Source: Kiritimatiellia bacterium
GTDB lineage: Bacteria > Verrucomicrobiota > Kiritimatiellia > UBA8416 > JAIOPI01
Length of the DNA stretch: 7,144 nt
Direction of reading: 5' to 3'
Assembly (NCBI GenBank): GCA_028822745.1
Contig: JAPKCZ010000097.1
Coordinates: 1 to 7,144 of the forward strand
Shown: in pieces, positions 1 through 6,467 of the stretch
How the letters are laid out: every line of letters begins with the position of its first letter
How positions within the stretch are numbered: position 1 is the stretch's first letter
Position numbers and translations under genes: made by a program
The notes under the pieces: model-generated
What the model was told of the DNA's origin: nothing
Database searches by the model: none
Seen by the model: the letters and a program-made list of their open reading frames with translations, nothing else

Positions 1-422
1 GCTCAACAGCAACACCCGCCTCCTTTCTACATCCAGCCGAGTCCGCGCATGGTGATCTTGGATTGGCGGCGTCGCGCGATGTGATGATTGCCTATTCGAC
101 CAGCGGAAAGTCCGCTGAAGTTCTGGAAACCATCACGTTAGGACGCCACCTGGGTATTGAAACCGTCATTGGCGTGACATCCCACCCCGATTCCGACCTG
201 CGCGATCTAAGCGACATCGTACTGGACATGGGTATCATCGAGGAACCCTGCTCTTTAAACTTAACGCCAAGCGCGAGCATTGCCGTCATGCTGGCCATCA
301 GCGACGCCATCGCGATCGCGCTCATGGATCACAAAGGCGTCACGCGACACGATTACGGCCTGCGCCATCACGGCGGCTACCTCGGACGCAAAGCACGCAC
401 CGACAACATCGATGAGGCCTGA
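1..422 (+). CDS. SIS-domain sugar-phosphate isomerase, KdsD/KpsF-like (5' partial)
   Basis: The reading frame is open from the left edge (first whole codon at position 3) to TGA at 420-422, showing 139 C-terminal residues; the start lies outside the window. The visible part begins inside a SIS domain: HPAESAHGDLGL (residues 10-21 of the visible part) matches the HPxEAxHGDLG signature of arabinose-5-phosphate isomerases, STSGKSAE (32-39) is the SIS phosphosugar-binding serine loop, and HHGGYLGRK (122-130) corresponds to the HPGGxLGR motif that ends the SIS domain in this family. Family members interconvert ribulose-5-phosphate and arabinose-5-phosphate for Kdo synthesis in the cytoplasm. The protein stops right after the SIS domain, so it lacks the two C-terminal CBS domains of E. 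coli KdsD/KpsF; SIS-only isomerases of this type are known. An internal TTG at 63 is not a credible start because the conserved sequence continues upstream of it. Exact substrate is inferred. The next gene follows after 16 bp, suggesting co-transcription. Confidence 0.85.
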   Translation, partial: STATPASFLHPAESAHGDLGLAASRDVMIAYSTSGKSAEVLETITLGRHLGIETVIGVTSHPDSDLRDLSDIVLDMGIIEEPCSLNLTPSASIAVMLAISDAIAIALMDHKGVTRHDYGLRHHGGYLGRKARTDNIDEA

Positions 423-438
423 CCGTTAAACTCCAGAA

Positions 439-1329
439 ATGAATGTTCTTATCACAGGCGCATCTGGCTTTCTGGGACGACCCCTGATCAGCCACATGCA
501 CGAGCAAGGACACACAGCCGTGCCTTTGGCACGCGGCGATGCAAGCACGCCACCCAACTGGAATCCCGCCACGGGCGACATCGATCTTTCTGGATGCCCC
601 CCCATCGATGCCGTCGTTCACCTTGCCGGCGAAAGCGTCGCCGGAGGATGGTGGACCAAGGCCCGCAAATCACGAATCCTGCGCAGCCGCGTCGACGGCA
701 CACGCCTACTAGCAGAAACGCTCGCCAGCATGCCCACGAAACCCCGGGCCCTTATCTGTGCATCGGGCATCAGCTACTACGGAAGCCGCGGCGAGGCGCT
801 TATGGATGAATCCCAATCGCCCGGCGAGGGCTTTCTAGCAGATGTCACTCAACAATGGGAAGCGGCCGCCGCACCGGCACGTGATGCCGGCATTCGCGTC
901 GTCCACGCCCGCTTCAGTATGGTCCTCGCGCCCCATGGCGGCGCTCTCGCCAAAATGCTACCCCCTTTCCGACTTGGCCTGGGTGGCAACATGGGAAACG
1001 GCAAACAGTACTACAGCTGGATCTCCCTGCATGACGCCGTGCGCGCCCTCTACTGCGGCCTAACCGATGAGTCGATTTGCGGTCCCGTCAACATCGCCTC
1101 ACCCGAACCCGTAACGAACCGCGATTTCACGAAAGCGCTTGGCCGCGCCGTGAAACGCCCGACATGCATGCATCTGCCAACAGGCCTCGCTCGATTGCTA
1201 CTGGGCGAAATGGCCGACGAACTTCTTCTCGCCGGTCAACGTGCCGTCCCCGCCGTCCTTCAACAATCGGGCTTCACCTTCGACGACCCCACCCTGGATA
1301 GCGCCCTGAAGCGCATGTCCTTGCCGTAG
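439..1329 (+). CDS. TIGR01777/YfcH-family NAD(P)-binding epimerase-like protein
   Basis: A 296-residue protein, the usual length for the YfcH/SDR39U1 family of atypical extended short-chain dehydrogenases. The N-terminal Rossmann fold has the dinucleotide loop GASGFLG at residues 7-13. VVHLAGESVAGGWW (59-72), with the basic KARKSRILRSR helix behind it, is a family hallmark. SGISYYG (109-115) sits where SDR enzymes carry catalytic Ser/Tyr. YYSWISLHDAVRAL (191-204) and GPVNIASPEPVTN (215-227) are the conserved later motifs, and the C-terminal ~45 residues look like the DUF1731 tail. It is presumably a soluble cytoplasmic oxidoreductase or epimerase; the physiological substrate of this family is not established. 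ATG 439 places the glycine loop at the expected distance from the N-terminus. The upstream sequence has only a weak purine stretch (ccagaa) as ribosome binding site. It lies 16 bp behind the SIS gene and probably shares its transcript. Confidence 0.9.
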   Translation: MNVLITGASGFLGRPLISHMHEQGHTAVPLARGDASTPPNWNPATGDIDLSGCPPIDAVVHLAGESVAGGWWTKARKSRILRSRVDGTRLLAETLASMPTKPRALICASGISYYGSRGEALMDESQSPGEGFLADVTQQWEAAAAPARDAGIRVVHARFSMVLAPHGGALAKMLPPFRLGLGGNMGNGKQYYSWISLHDAVRALYCGLTDESICGPVNIASPEPVTNRDFTKALGRAVKRPTCMHLPTGLARLLLGEMADELLLAGQRAVPAVLQQSGFTFDDPTLDSALKRMSLP

Positions 1330-1339
1330 CGTCCCAACA

Positions 1340-1383
1340 CGATGCCAATGCAAACCTTGGCATCGACACTCCCAAACCTTCGC
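1340..1383. promoter_or_regulatory. Candidate operator: overlapping inverted and direct repeats at the trp promoter
   Basis: CGATGCCAA (1340-1348) and TTGGCATCG (1357-1365) form a perfect 9-bp inverted repeat with an 8-nt spacer; the right arm overlaps the first three bases of the -35 box. Independently, CAAACCTTGGC (1351-1361) recurs as CAAACCTTCGC (1373-1383), 10 of 11 bases identical, offset by exactly 22 bp (about two helical turns), bracketing the -35 box. No T-run follows the inverted repeat, so an intrinsic terminator for the upstream gene is less likely than a protein-binding site, although the stem does lie only 11 bp after the upstream stop codon. It does not resemble the E. coli TrpR operator. 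The regulatory role is inference. Confidence 0.5.
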
Positions 1384-1390
1384 CTATAAT
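1363..1390 (+). promoter_or_regulatory. Sigma70-type promoter of the trpFBA operon
   Basis: TCGACA (1363-1368, 5 of 6 to consensus) and TATAAT (1385-1390, 6 of 6) are separated by 16 bp. The predicted transcription start is near 1396-1398, giving a leader of about 34 nt to ATG 1431. That leader is too short for a leader peptide with attenuator hairpins. Confidence 0.75.
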
Positions 1391-1430
1391 AGACGGTCTT
1401 TTCATAACCCACCCAATGCGACAGACACTC

Positions 1431-2066
1431 ATGGATTTTGCCATTAAAATTTGCGGTACGACCACACGCGATGACGCGCTTTATGCCCTTGAGGCTGGCG
1501 CGGATTATATCGGGTTCATTCTATATTCCAAATCCCCCCGCTGCATAAGCCCACTCGCGCTGGCTCAACTTATGGATAAAACCGAAGAGTTAGACTGCGC
1601 GGTTGGCGTCTTTGTCAACACACCCGCGCAGGACCTTTCGACCATCGCGCACGATTGCAACCTCTGCGCCGTTCAGTTACATGGCGACGAACAACCTGAC
1701 GATTACGCCCAACTCGAATACCCGATCTGGCGTGCCGTCAAACTCCGCGATCAGCACTGCCTCCCGCCGGCGGACGAATGGCCTGACCGCACCCTCGTCG
1801 TCGACGCAGACGTGCCCGGGCACTACGGAGGAACCGGCCAAAGCGCCGATTGGACGGCCGCCGCGCAACTCGCGTCACAACGCTCCGTCATGCTTGCCGG
1901 CGGCCTCACACCCGACAACGTTGGCGACGCCATTCGCACCGTCCTCCCGTTCGGCGTCGATGTCGCATCAGGCACCGAAACGCATCCCGGTCACAAAGAT
2001 CGGCTGAAAACGAAACAGTTCATTGAGCACGCGCGCCGCGCGGCTTCCGAAATGACAAAAACGTAA
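1431..2066 (+). CDS. trpF: Phosphoribosylanthranilate isomerase
   Basis: TrpF catalyses the Amadori rearrangement of N-(5'-phosphoribosyl)anthranilate to CdRP in tryptophan synthesis. The 211-residue product has the length of a monofunctional TrpF TIM barrel. KICGTT (residues 6-11) carries the catalytic cysteine Cys8. VQLHGDE (81-87) is the conserved mid-barrel motif. LVVDADVPGHYGGTG (122-136) holds the catalytic aspartate, probably Asp125, and the phosphate-binding GGTG. LAGGLTPDNV (155-164) and GVDVASGTE (175-183) complete the phosphate site; SGTE is a slight departure from the common SGVE. ATG 1431 is chosen because family members begin a few residues before KICG; ATG 1416 in the same frame is possible and would add MRQTL. 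Neither start has a visible Shine-Dalgarno sequence, unlike trpB and trpA. It is the first gene of the operon, with its own promoter upstream. Confidence 0.96.
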   Translation: MDFAIKICGTTTRDDALYALEAGADYIGFILYSKSPRCISPLALAQLMDKTEELDCAVGVFVNTPAQDLSTIAHDCNLCAVQLHGDEQPDDYAQLEYPIWRAVKLRDQHCLPPADEWPDRTLVVDADVPGHYGGTGQSADWTAAAQLASQRSVMLAGGLTPDNVGDAIRTVLPFGVDVASGTETHPGHKDRLKTKQFIEHARRAASEMTKT

Positions 2067-2100
2067 GGTCGCCCACCAGTACACGACTCCTTTTCAACAC

Positions 2101-2105
2101 AAGGA
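2101..2105 (+). promoter_or_regulatory. Ribosome binding site of trpB
   Basis: AAGGA lies 5 nt before ATG 2111 and fixes that start. Confidence 0.75.
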
Positions 2106-2110
2106 ACCCA

Positions 2111-3328
2111 ATGAAGAACGATACACAAAAACAACTGGCGCACGATCCTGATGCCGCCGGGCATTTTGGCGAATTTGGCGGACGCTATATTGGCGAAACG
2201 CTCATGCCCGCCCTGATCGAACTCGACGCCGCACACCAAGAGGCGTGGGCCGACGAAGCCTTTCGCGCAGAGTTCGCGAGCTACCTAAAGCACTACGTGG
2301 GCAGACCATCACCGGTGTATTTTGCCGAACGGCTGACCGACGCCTGTCAAGGCGCACGCATCTACCTGAAGCGTGAAGACCTCAACCACACCGGCGCCCA
2401 CAAAATAAACAACACCGTTGGGCAAGCCTTACTCGCACGCCGCATGGGCAAGAATCGCCTCATGGCCGAAACCGGCGCAGGCCAGCATGGTGTCGCCACC
2501 GCCACCGTTGCTGCACTGTTCGGCATGGAATGCGTCGTTTACATGGGCGAAGAAGACATTCAGCGCCAAGCCCCCAACGTCAAGCGCATGCAACTGCTCG
2601 GCGCCGAGGTCGTACCGGTCACCAGCGGTACGCGCACGCTTAAAGACGCCATGAGCGAGGCGCTTCGCGTTTGGACCGCCACGGTCGAAAATACATTCTA
2701 CGTCATTGGCTCCGTCGCCGGACCACACCCATACCCACAGATGGTACGTGATTACCAGCGCGTCATTGGCGATGAAGCACGCGAACAGATCCAAGACATG
2801 GTCGGGCGCCTGCCAGACGACGTCATCGCCTGCGTCGGCGGCGGCAGCAACGCCGCAGGAATTTTTGAAGCCTTCCTTGATGATGCCGGCGTCAGACTTG
2901 TCGGCGTCGAAGCGGCCGGGCACGGTGTCGACACGGATCAACACGCCGCCAGTATTTCAGCAGGCGGTGTGGGCATTCTGCACGGCAGCAAGACCTACAT
3001 TTTACAGGACGACGATGGCCAGATTCTCAATGCACACTCTGTCAGCGCGGGCTTGGATTACCCAGGCGTTGGCCCCGTGCACGCCTACTGGCACGCCATC
3101 GGCCGCGCAGAATACTGCTCGGTCACAGACAGCGAAGCGTTAGAGGCCTTTCACACAATTACACGTCTAGAAGGCATTATTCCTGCCCTTGAATCGGCAC
3201 ACGCCCTGTCTGCGGCCATGCGCACCGCGCGCCAAGGCAAACCCGAGGACATTCTATTGGTCAATCTATCCGGTAGAGGCGACAAGGATTTGGATTCCGT
3301 GTTGGCCATGCACGACACCGATGCGTGA
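2111..3328 (+). CDS. trpB: Tryptophan synthase beta chain
   Basis: TrpB is the PLP-dependent half of tryptophan synthase; it condenses indole, channelled from TrpA, with serine. The 405-residue length is typical of the TrpB1 type that pairs with TrpA. FGEFGGRYIGETLMPAL (residues 19-35) is the standard N-terminal motif. HTGAHKINN (93-101) contains the PLP-binding lysine, Lys98. LMAETGAGQHG (117-127) contains the catalytic glutamate, Glu120, 22 residues after the lysine as in the Salmonella enzyme (K87, E109). GGGSNA (243-248) binds the PLP phosphate. EGIIPALESAHA (354-365) and NLSGRGDKD (385-393) are the expected C-terminal signatures. No key residue is missing. It lies 44 bp after trpF and 30 bp before trpA. 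A good ribosome binding site, AAGGA at 2101-2105, supports ATG 2111. Confidence 0.98.
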   Translation: MKNDTQKQLAHDPDAAGHFGEFGGRYIGETLMPALIELDAAHQEAWADEAFRAEFASYLKHYVGRPSPVYFAERLTDACQGARIYLKREDLNHTGAHKINNTVGQALLARRMGKNRLMAETGAGQHGVATATVAALFGMECVVYMGEEDIQRQAPNVKRMQLLGAEVVPVTSGTRTLKDAMSEALRVWTATVENTFYVIGSVAGPHPYPQMVRDYQRVIGDEAREQIQDMVGRLPDDVIACVGGGSNAAGIFEAFLDDAGVRLVGVEAAGHGVDTDQHAASISAGGVGILHGSKTYILQDDDGQILNAHSVSAGLDYPGVGPVHAYWHAIGRAEYCSVTDSEALEAFHTITRLEGIIPALESAHALSAAMRTARQGKPEDILLVNLSGRGDKDLDSVLAMHDTDA

Positions 3329-3346
3329 AACACACCCACACATTCT

Positions 3347-3353
3347 AGGAAAA
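3347..3353 (+). promoter_or_regulatory. Ribosome binding site of trpA
   Basis: AGGA followed by an A-run (3347-3353); the AGGA core ends 8 nt before ATG 3359, a good spacing. Confidence 0.7.
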
Positions 3354-3358
3354 CGAAC

Positions 3359-4135
3359 ATGAACCGAATTGATAAAACATTTGCCCGTCTTAAAGCCGAA
3401 GGTCGCACCGGGTTGGTTGGCTACCTTTGCGCCGGTGATCCTGATATGCAAGGATCCGAACGATCCATCCGCGCCGCCATCGACAATGGTGTCGACGTAC
3501 TTGAACTGGGCATGCCCTTTTCCGACCCAACAGCGGACGGCCCTACAATTCAGGAGGCATCACAGCGCGCCCTTGCGTCGGGCGCGACCGTGACATCGGT
3601 ACTTGAGCTCGTCAAACGCATCCGCAGCACGGATGACGACACGCCTATTATTCTTTTCGGCTACGCGAACCCACTTTTCAAGTATGGCTATGCGCGCATC
3701 TGTAAGGACGCCGCAGAAGCGGGCATCGACGGTTTTCTTGTCGTCGACCTGCCCTACGAAGAATCCGCAGAGCTCACCAGCCACATGAAACCAGAAGGGC
3801 TGCATTTTGTGCCGCTCATCGCACCGACCACCGGCATGAAACGGGCGACCAAGGTGCTTGAGCACGCCGCAGGCTTCGTCTACTACATCATGGTCACGGG
3901 CGTCACAGGCGCCCGAACAGACCTCGCCTCAGATCTAAAAGAACAGATGGCGGCCTTACATGCGGTCACGGACTTGCCCATCGCGGCGGGTTTCGGCGTC
4001 AGCAGCGGTGAGCAGGCCGCAGCGACCGGTGCGGAAGCGGATGCCGTTGTCGTTGGAAGCGCGCTCGTCAAATCGGCCTGCCAGAATCGCATCGCTGAAT
4101 TCACGCAAGAGTTACGTACAGCACTTGATGCATAA
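3359..4135 (+). CDS. trpA: Tryptophan synthase alpha chain
   Basis: TrpA cleaves indole-3-glycerol phosphate to indole and glyceraldehyde-3-phosphate; the indole passes to TrpB in the alpha2-beta2 complex. The 258-residue TIM barrel has GYLCAGDPD (residues 21-29), then LELGMPFSDPTADGP (48-62) with both catalytic residues at their canonical numbers, Glu49 and Asp60. Tyr175 is also conserved in FVYYIMVTGVTG (173-184); the Met178 in this loop stands where many homologues have Ser (YYVS), a mild substitution. GFGVS (211-215) and VGSALVK (232-238) form the phosphate site. The protein contains no tryptophan, as in E. coli TrpA. ATG 3359 is supported by a good ribosome binding site. It is the third gene of the operon; the next start is 36 bp downstream. 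Confidence 0.98.
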   Translation: MNRIDKTFARLKAEGRTGLVGYLCAGDPDMQGSERSIRAAIDNGVDVLELGMPFSDPTADGPTIQEASQRALASGATVTSVLELVKRIRSTDDDTPIILFGYANPLFKYGYARICKDAAEAGIDGFLVVDLPYEESAELTSHMKPEGLHFVPLIAPTTGMKRATKVLEHAAGFVYYIMVTGVTGARTDLASDLKEQMAALHAVTDLPIAAGFGVSSGEQAAATGAEADAVVVGSALVKSACQNRIAEFTQELRTALDA

Positions 4136-4159
4136 CCGTTGCCAGCACCCTTAACCCAC

Positions 4160-4164
4160 GGAAA
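4160..4164 (+). promoter_or_regulatory. Ribosome binding site deciding the M29 aminopeptidase start
   Basis: GGAAA lies 7 nt before ATG 4172. The only earlier in-frame start, TTG 4139, lies 3 nt after the trpA stop without a Shine-Dalgarno sequence, so ATG 4172 is preferred. Confidence 0.6.
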
Positions 4165-4171
4165 CAACAGC

Positions 4172-5260
4172 ATGGATCCACGTGTCAAAAATCTCGCACG
4201 CACCCTTGTCAAATATTCACTCGATGTAAAACCAGGAATGAGCGTCAGTGTGGGTGGCACAGCCGCCGCCGAACCGCTCTTCGTCGCACTTTATGAGGAA
4301 CTCATCAACGCGGGCGCCTATCCGACGATGCAAATGATGCCGACGGGATGCCATGACTACCTGATGAAGAACGGCAAACCGCATCACTTCAACAAAGTAT
4401 CACCAGCACAGCGCGCCATGATCAAAAATGTCGACGCATCGATTCGCATCATCTCGGAATCCAACACGCGTGCGCTCTCATCCGTCAATCCTGCCCGGCA
4501 GGCCACCCTTGCCAAAACATCGCGCGCCTTATCGAACATCATGCTGAAGAAACCGTGGGTGCTGACACTCTTTCCCACGGAAGCCTACGCCCAAGATGCC
4601 GAAATGAGTCTGCGGGATTTTGAAGACTTCGTTTATCAAGCGACCTACTCGAACGAAACCAACCCAATCGCGGCGTGGCGTAAAGTGCGACGCGATCAAG
4701 ACAAACTGATCGCAAAACTAAAGGGTGCCCGCGAAGTACGCATTGTGGGTCCCGGAACGGATCTGACCTTCTCGGTCGCCGGACGCACGTTCATCAATTC
4801 ACCTGGAACACACAATATGCCTAGCGGCGAAATATTCACGGGTCCTGTCGAAACATCAGCCAACGGCACCATTCAGTATGACTATCCGGTCTGCAACGGC
4901 GGGCGTGAAATCGACGGCATTCGACTCGTTTTCAAAGATGGTGTTGTTGTCGAAGCAAGCGCCACCAAGAATGAAAAGTATTTACTGACCATGCTCGACA
5001 TGGACCCTGGCGCGCGCCGCTTGGGCGAATGGGGCATCGGCACCAACTGGAACATCCAGCGCTTCATCAAAAACATTCTCTTCGACGAAAAAATTGGTGG
5101 CACGATTCATCTGGCCCTCGGCAAGTCCTATCCCGAAACGGGTGGTGTCAATCAGTCGTCGTTGCACTGGGATATTATCAAGGATCTTCGCAAGGGTGGC
5201 GCCATTTACGTCGACGGGAAAGTCTTCCAGAAAGACGGCGTCTTCAACAAACGATTCTAA
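4172..5260 (+). CDS. Family M29 metallo-aminopeptidase
   Basis: A 362-residue protein of the thermophilic metalloprotease/AmpS-AmpT family (PF02073, MEROPS M29), which removes N-terminal amino acids using two divalent metal ions. The metal-ligand pattern is complete: Glu220 in NMPSGEIFTGPVE, Glu286 in ARRLGEWGIGTN, His313 in GTIHLALG, and His332 and Asp334 in SSLHWD; the catalytic-site Tyr320 is in SYPETGG. The N-terminal domain (about 1-190) is the variable part. Well-studied members have about 410 residues, so this is a short variant; the gap between Tyr320 and His332 is also shorter than I recall for the AmpT type. No signal peptide or membrane segment is seen, so it is cytoplasmic. It follows trpA by 36 bp on the same strand and is probably the fourth gene of the trp transcript. 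Substrate preference cannot be read from the sequence. The downstream neighbour is convergent. Confidence 0.9.
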   Translation: MDPRVKNLARTLVKYSLDVKPGMSVSVGGTAAAEPLFVALYEELINAGAYPTMQMMPTGCHDYLMKNGKPHHFNKVSPAQRAMIKNVDASIRIISESNTRALSSVNPARQATLAKTSRALSNIMLKKPWVLTLFPTEAYAQDAEMSLRDFEDFVYQATYSNETNPIAAWRKVRRDQDKLIAKLKGAREVRIVGPGTDLTFSVAGRTFINSPGTHNMPSGEIFTGPVETSANGTIQYDYPVCNGGREIDGIRLVFKDGVVVEASATKNEKYLLTMLDMDPGARRLGEWGIGTNWNIQRFIKNILFDEKIGGTIHLALGKSYPETGGVNQSSLHWDIIKDLRKGGAIYVDGKVFQKDGVFNKRF

Positions 5261-5292
5261 AGTCGGCGGCGTCCCCATTCGGAGGCAGCGCG

Positions 5293-6294
5293 TCAGCTAG
5301 ACTTTCGCGCTTTGAACGGGCGATCTATCGTACGGGAAACGGCTTGTCCATCAGGCCCAAGGTCTTTGCGGCTTGCGCCAGCGGCAGCAAGCACCGCATC
5401 CGCTGTCTTGAAGTGACATTTTCCCACATCGATTAAAACCTGTGGCCCCGCTTTTCCGACCAGCGCCACAGCAGCTTCACGCACAGCGGCGCTGGCGCCT
5501 TTGGGAATCTTCATTCCGTACTTCTTTTCCAAATCCTTCAGTGCGCGCAAGAAACCTTCACGCGCGATAATTGACGCGGCCGCCACGGCCATATCACTTT
5601 CCGCCTTATGCATCTGCACCAATTTAATGCTTCGTCCCTTTTTCATCAGGGCGCGCTCGACCTGTTGCTTACTGCCGAACTGGTCGGATACCGCTCGCGG
5701 GCAGTCCGGCACGACCTCGAGCATATTTTCAATAGACCGTGCATGTGCCCATGACAAGAGCGTGTTCACATTTTTCATTTTGGTGTAGAGACGGTTATAG
5801 GAAGCAGGTCCGATTTTCACGATGGCGAAGCGTTTGCCGAGCATTCTGCGTAGCTCGCCACCCATACCCAGTGCCTTATCATCGCTGGAAATGCATTTGC
5901 TGTCCTTAACGCCCATATCCTGCATCTTTGAATAGAGTTCCGCATCAACGTAGGCGCAAGCCGTCACCAAAGGACCGAAGAAATCACCTTTGCCGCTCTC
6001 ATCAACGCCCAAATGGGGCTTACTGGCCTCCGGATCGTGAATCGCTTCATAGCCGAGCATAGCAGCGCCGAGCACATTGGGTTCCAAGACGAAGGAAACG
6101 AAATCTTCCGCATCCTTACCCTGAATGACGACTTTTCCGCTATTGTAGAGGACGATGTTACACCCTTCGCTTTTGACAGCAATGCGAGCGTGAGCAACAG
6201 TGTAGGGCCGATAGTTACCCTCGTTCAGGATGCTGAAAAGTGTTTCCTGCTGTGCGTCTGTCAATTTGTGACTGAATGAAGTTGTTTTGGCCAT
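5293..6294 (-). CDS. rnhC: Ribonuclease HIII
   Basis: RNase HIII cleaves the RNA strand of RNA-DNA hybrids, removing R-loops and primers in the cytoplasm. The 333-residue protein has the two-part layout of the family: an N-terminal TBP-like substrate-binding domain (about residues 1-90, with GKVVIQGK at 53-60) and a C-terminal RNase H fold starting at GVDESGKGDFFGP (96-108). That motif carries catalytic Asp98 and Glu99. VKDSK (129-133), VSDQFG (202-207, Asp204), and HKAESDMAVAAASIIAR (229-245, Glu232 and Asp234) supply the remaining conserved acidic residues. The GKGDFFGP version of the motif separates it from RNase HII. The C-terminus is a short basic tail ending KARKSS. ATG 6294 is chosen because upstream codons (to TTG 6342) do not look like family sequence and overlap a promoter. 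There is no Shine-Dalgarno sequence; the message may be leaderless. It is transcribed towards the trp operon. Confidence 0.96.
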   Translation of the reverse strand: MAKTTSFSHKLTDAQQETLFSILNEGNYRPYTVAHARIAVKSEGCNIVLYNSGKVVIQGKDAEDFVSFVLEPNVLGAAMLGYEAIHDPEASKPHLGVDESGKGDFFGPLVTACAYVDAELYSKMQDMGVKDSKCISSDDKALGMGGELRRMLGKRFAIVKIGPASYNRLYTKMKNVNTLLSWAHARSIENMLEVVPDCPRAVSDQFGSKQQVERALMKKGRSIKLVQMHKAESDMAVAAASIIAREGFLRALKDLEKKYGMKIPKGASAAVREAAVALVGKAGPQVLIDVGKCHFKTADAVLAAAGASRKDLGPDGQAVSRTIDRPFKARKSS

Positions 6295-6301
6295 GGTTGG
6301 G

Positions 6302-6330
6302 ACTATAGAACCGCGCAGACTCAGATTCAA
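6302..6330 (-). promoter_or_regulatory. Candidate rnhC promoter, possibly giving a leaderless mRNA
   Basis: On the minus strand TTGAAT (6330-6325) and TATAGT (6307-6302) are 17 bp apart. The expected transcription start, 7 nt after the -10 box, is at 6295-6294, the A of the rnhC ATG itself. No Shine-Dalgarno sequence is present between the -10 box and the ATG. Confidence 0.5.
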
Positions 6331-6396
6331 GCAATTGACCAAACGCGATCAAGCAAGATGCGGACAACGTAAGGCCAAGGGGATAATGATAGTTTC

Positions 6397-6430
6397 CAAG
6401 AATAATCACAATGTTTCGCCCTTATTCTTG
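6397..6430. repeat. 9-bp perfect inverted repeat in the divergent intergenic region
   Basis: CAAGAATAA (6397-6405) and TTATTCTTG (6422-6430) are perfect reverse complements with a 16-nt spacer. The stem is AT-rich and has no T-run on either side, so it does not look like an intrinsic terminator. It abuts a possible -35 box, TTGACC at 6431. A protein-binding role is inference. Confidence 0.4.
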
Positions 6431-6459
6431 TTGACCTCCTAAGTCTATTCCTTTAAAAA
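6431..6459 (+). promoter_or_regulatory. Candidate distal promoter for the outer-membrane gene
   Basis: TTGACC (6431-6436, 5 of 6) and TAAAAA (6454-6459, 4 of 6) lie 17 bp apart. The start would fall near 6466, just before the CTTTCGA palindrome, leaving a leader of about 78 nt. It is an alternative or addition to the proximal candidate at 6490-6518. Confidence 0.35.
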
Positions 6460-6467
6460 TACCTTTA

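Noticed and set aside
1340..1365. Inverted repeat as an intrinsic terminator of the upstream YfcH-family gene
   Set aside because: The 9-bp stem has only moderate GC content and is followed by GACACTCCC rather than a T-run, and it overlaps the trp -35 box; an operator is more likely, though not proven.
1391..1430. trp leader peptide or attenuator
   Set aside because: The predicted leader is about 34 nt with no tandem Trp codons and no alternative hairpins.
2429..2944. 171-residue minus-strand open frame inside trpB
   Set aside because: It is antisense to a fully conserved trpB frame and reflects codon bias; no motif or start signal was seen.
5371..5392. Strong hairpin (GCTTGCGCC / GGC-A-GCAAGC) that might terminate the trp operon
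   Set aside because: It lies inside the rnhC coding region and no T-run follows on either strand; it is best explained by Ala/Ser/Gly codons.
6295..6342. Longer RNase HIII starting at TTG 6342
   Set aside because: The 16 added residues do not look like the family N-terminus, there is no ribosome binding site, and the stretch holds the likely promoter.
6215..6409. Minus-strand reading frame starting with GTG 6409, with an AGGAGG-like sequence at 6440-6435
   Set aside because: The purine-rich site is more than 20 nt from the GTG, the frame overlaps the rnhC start, and the product has no recognisable character.
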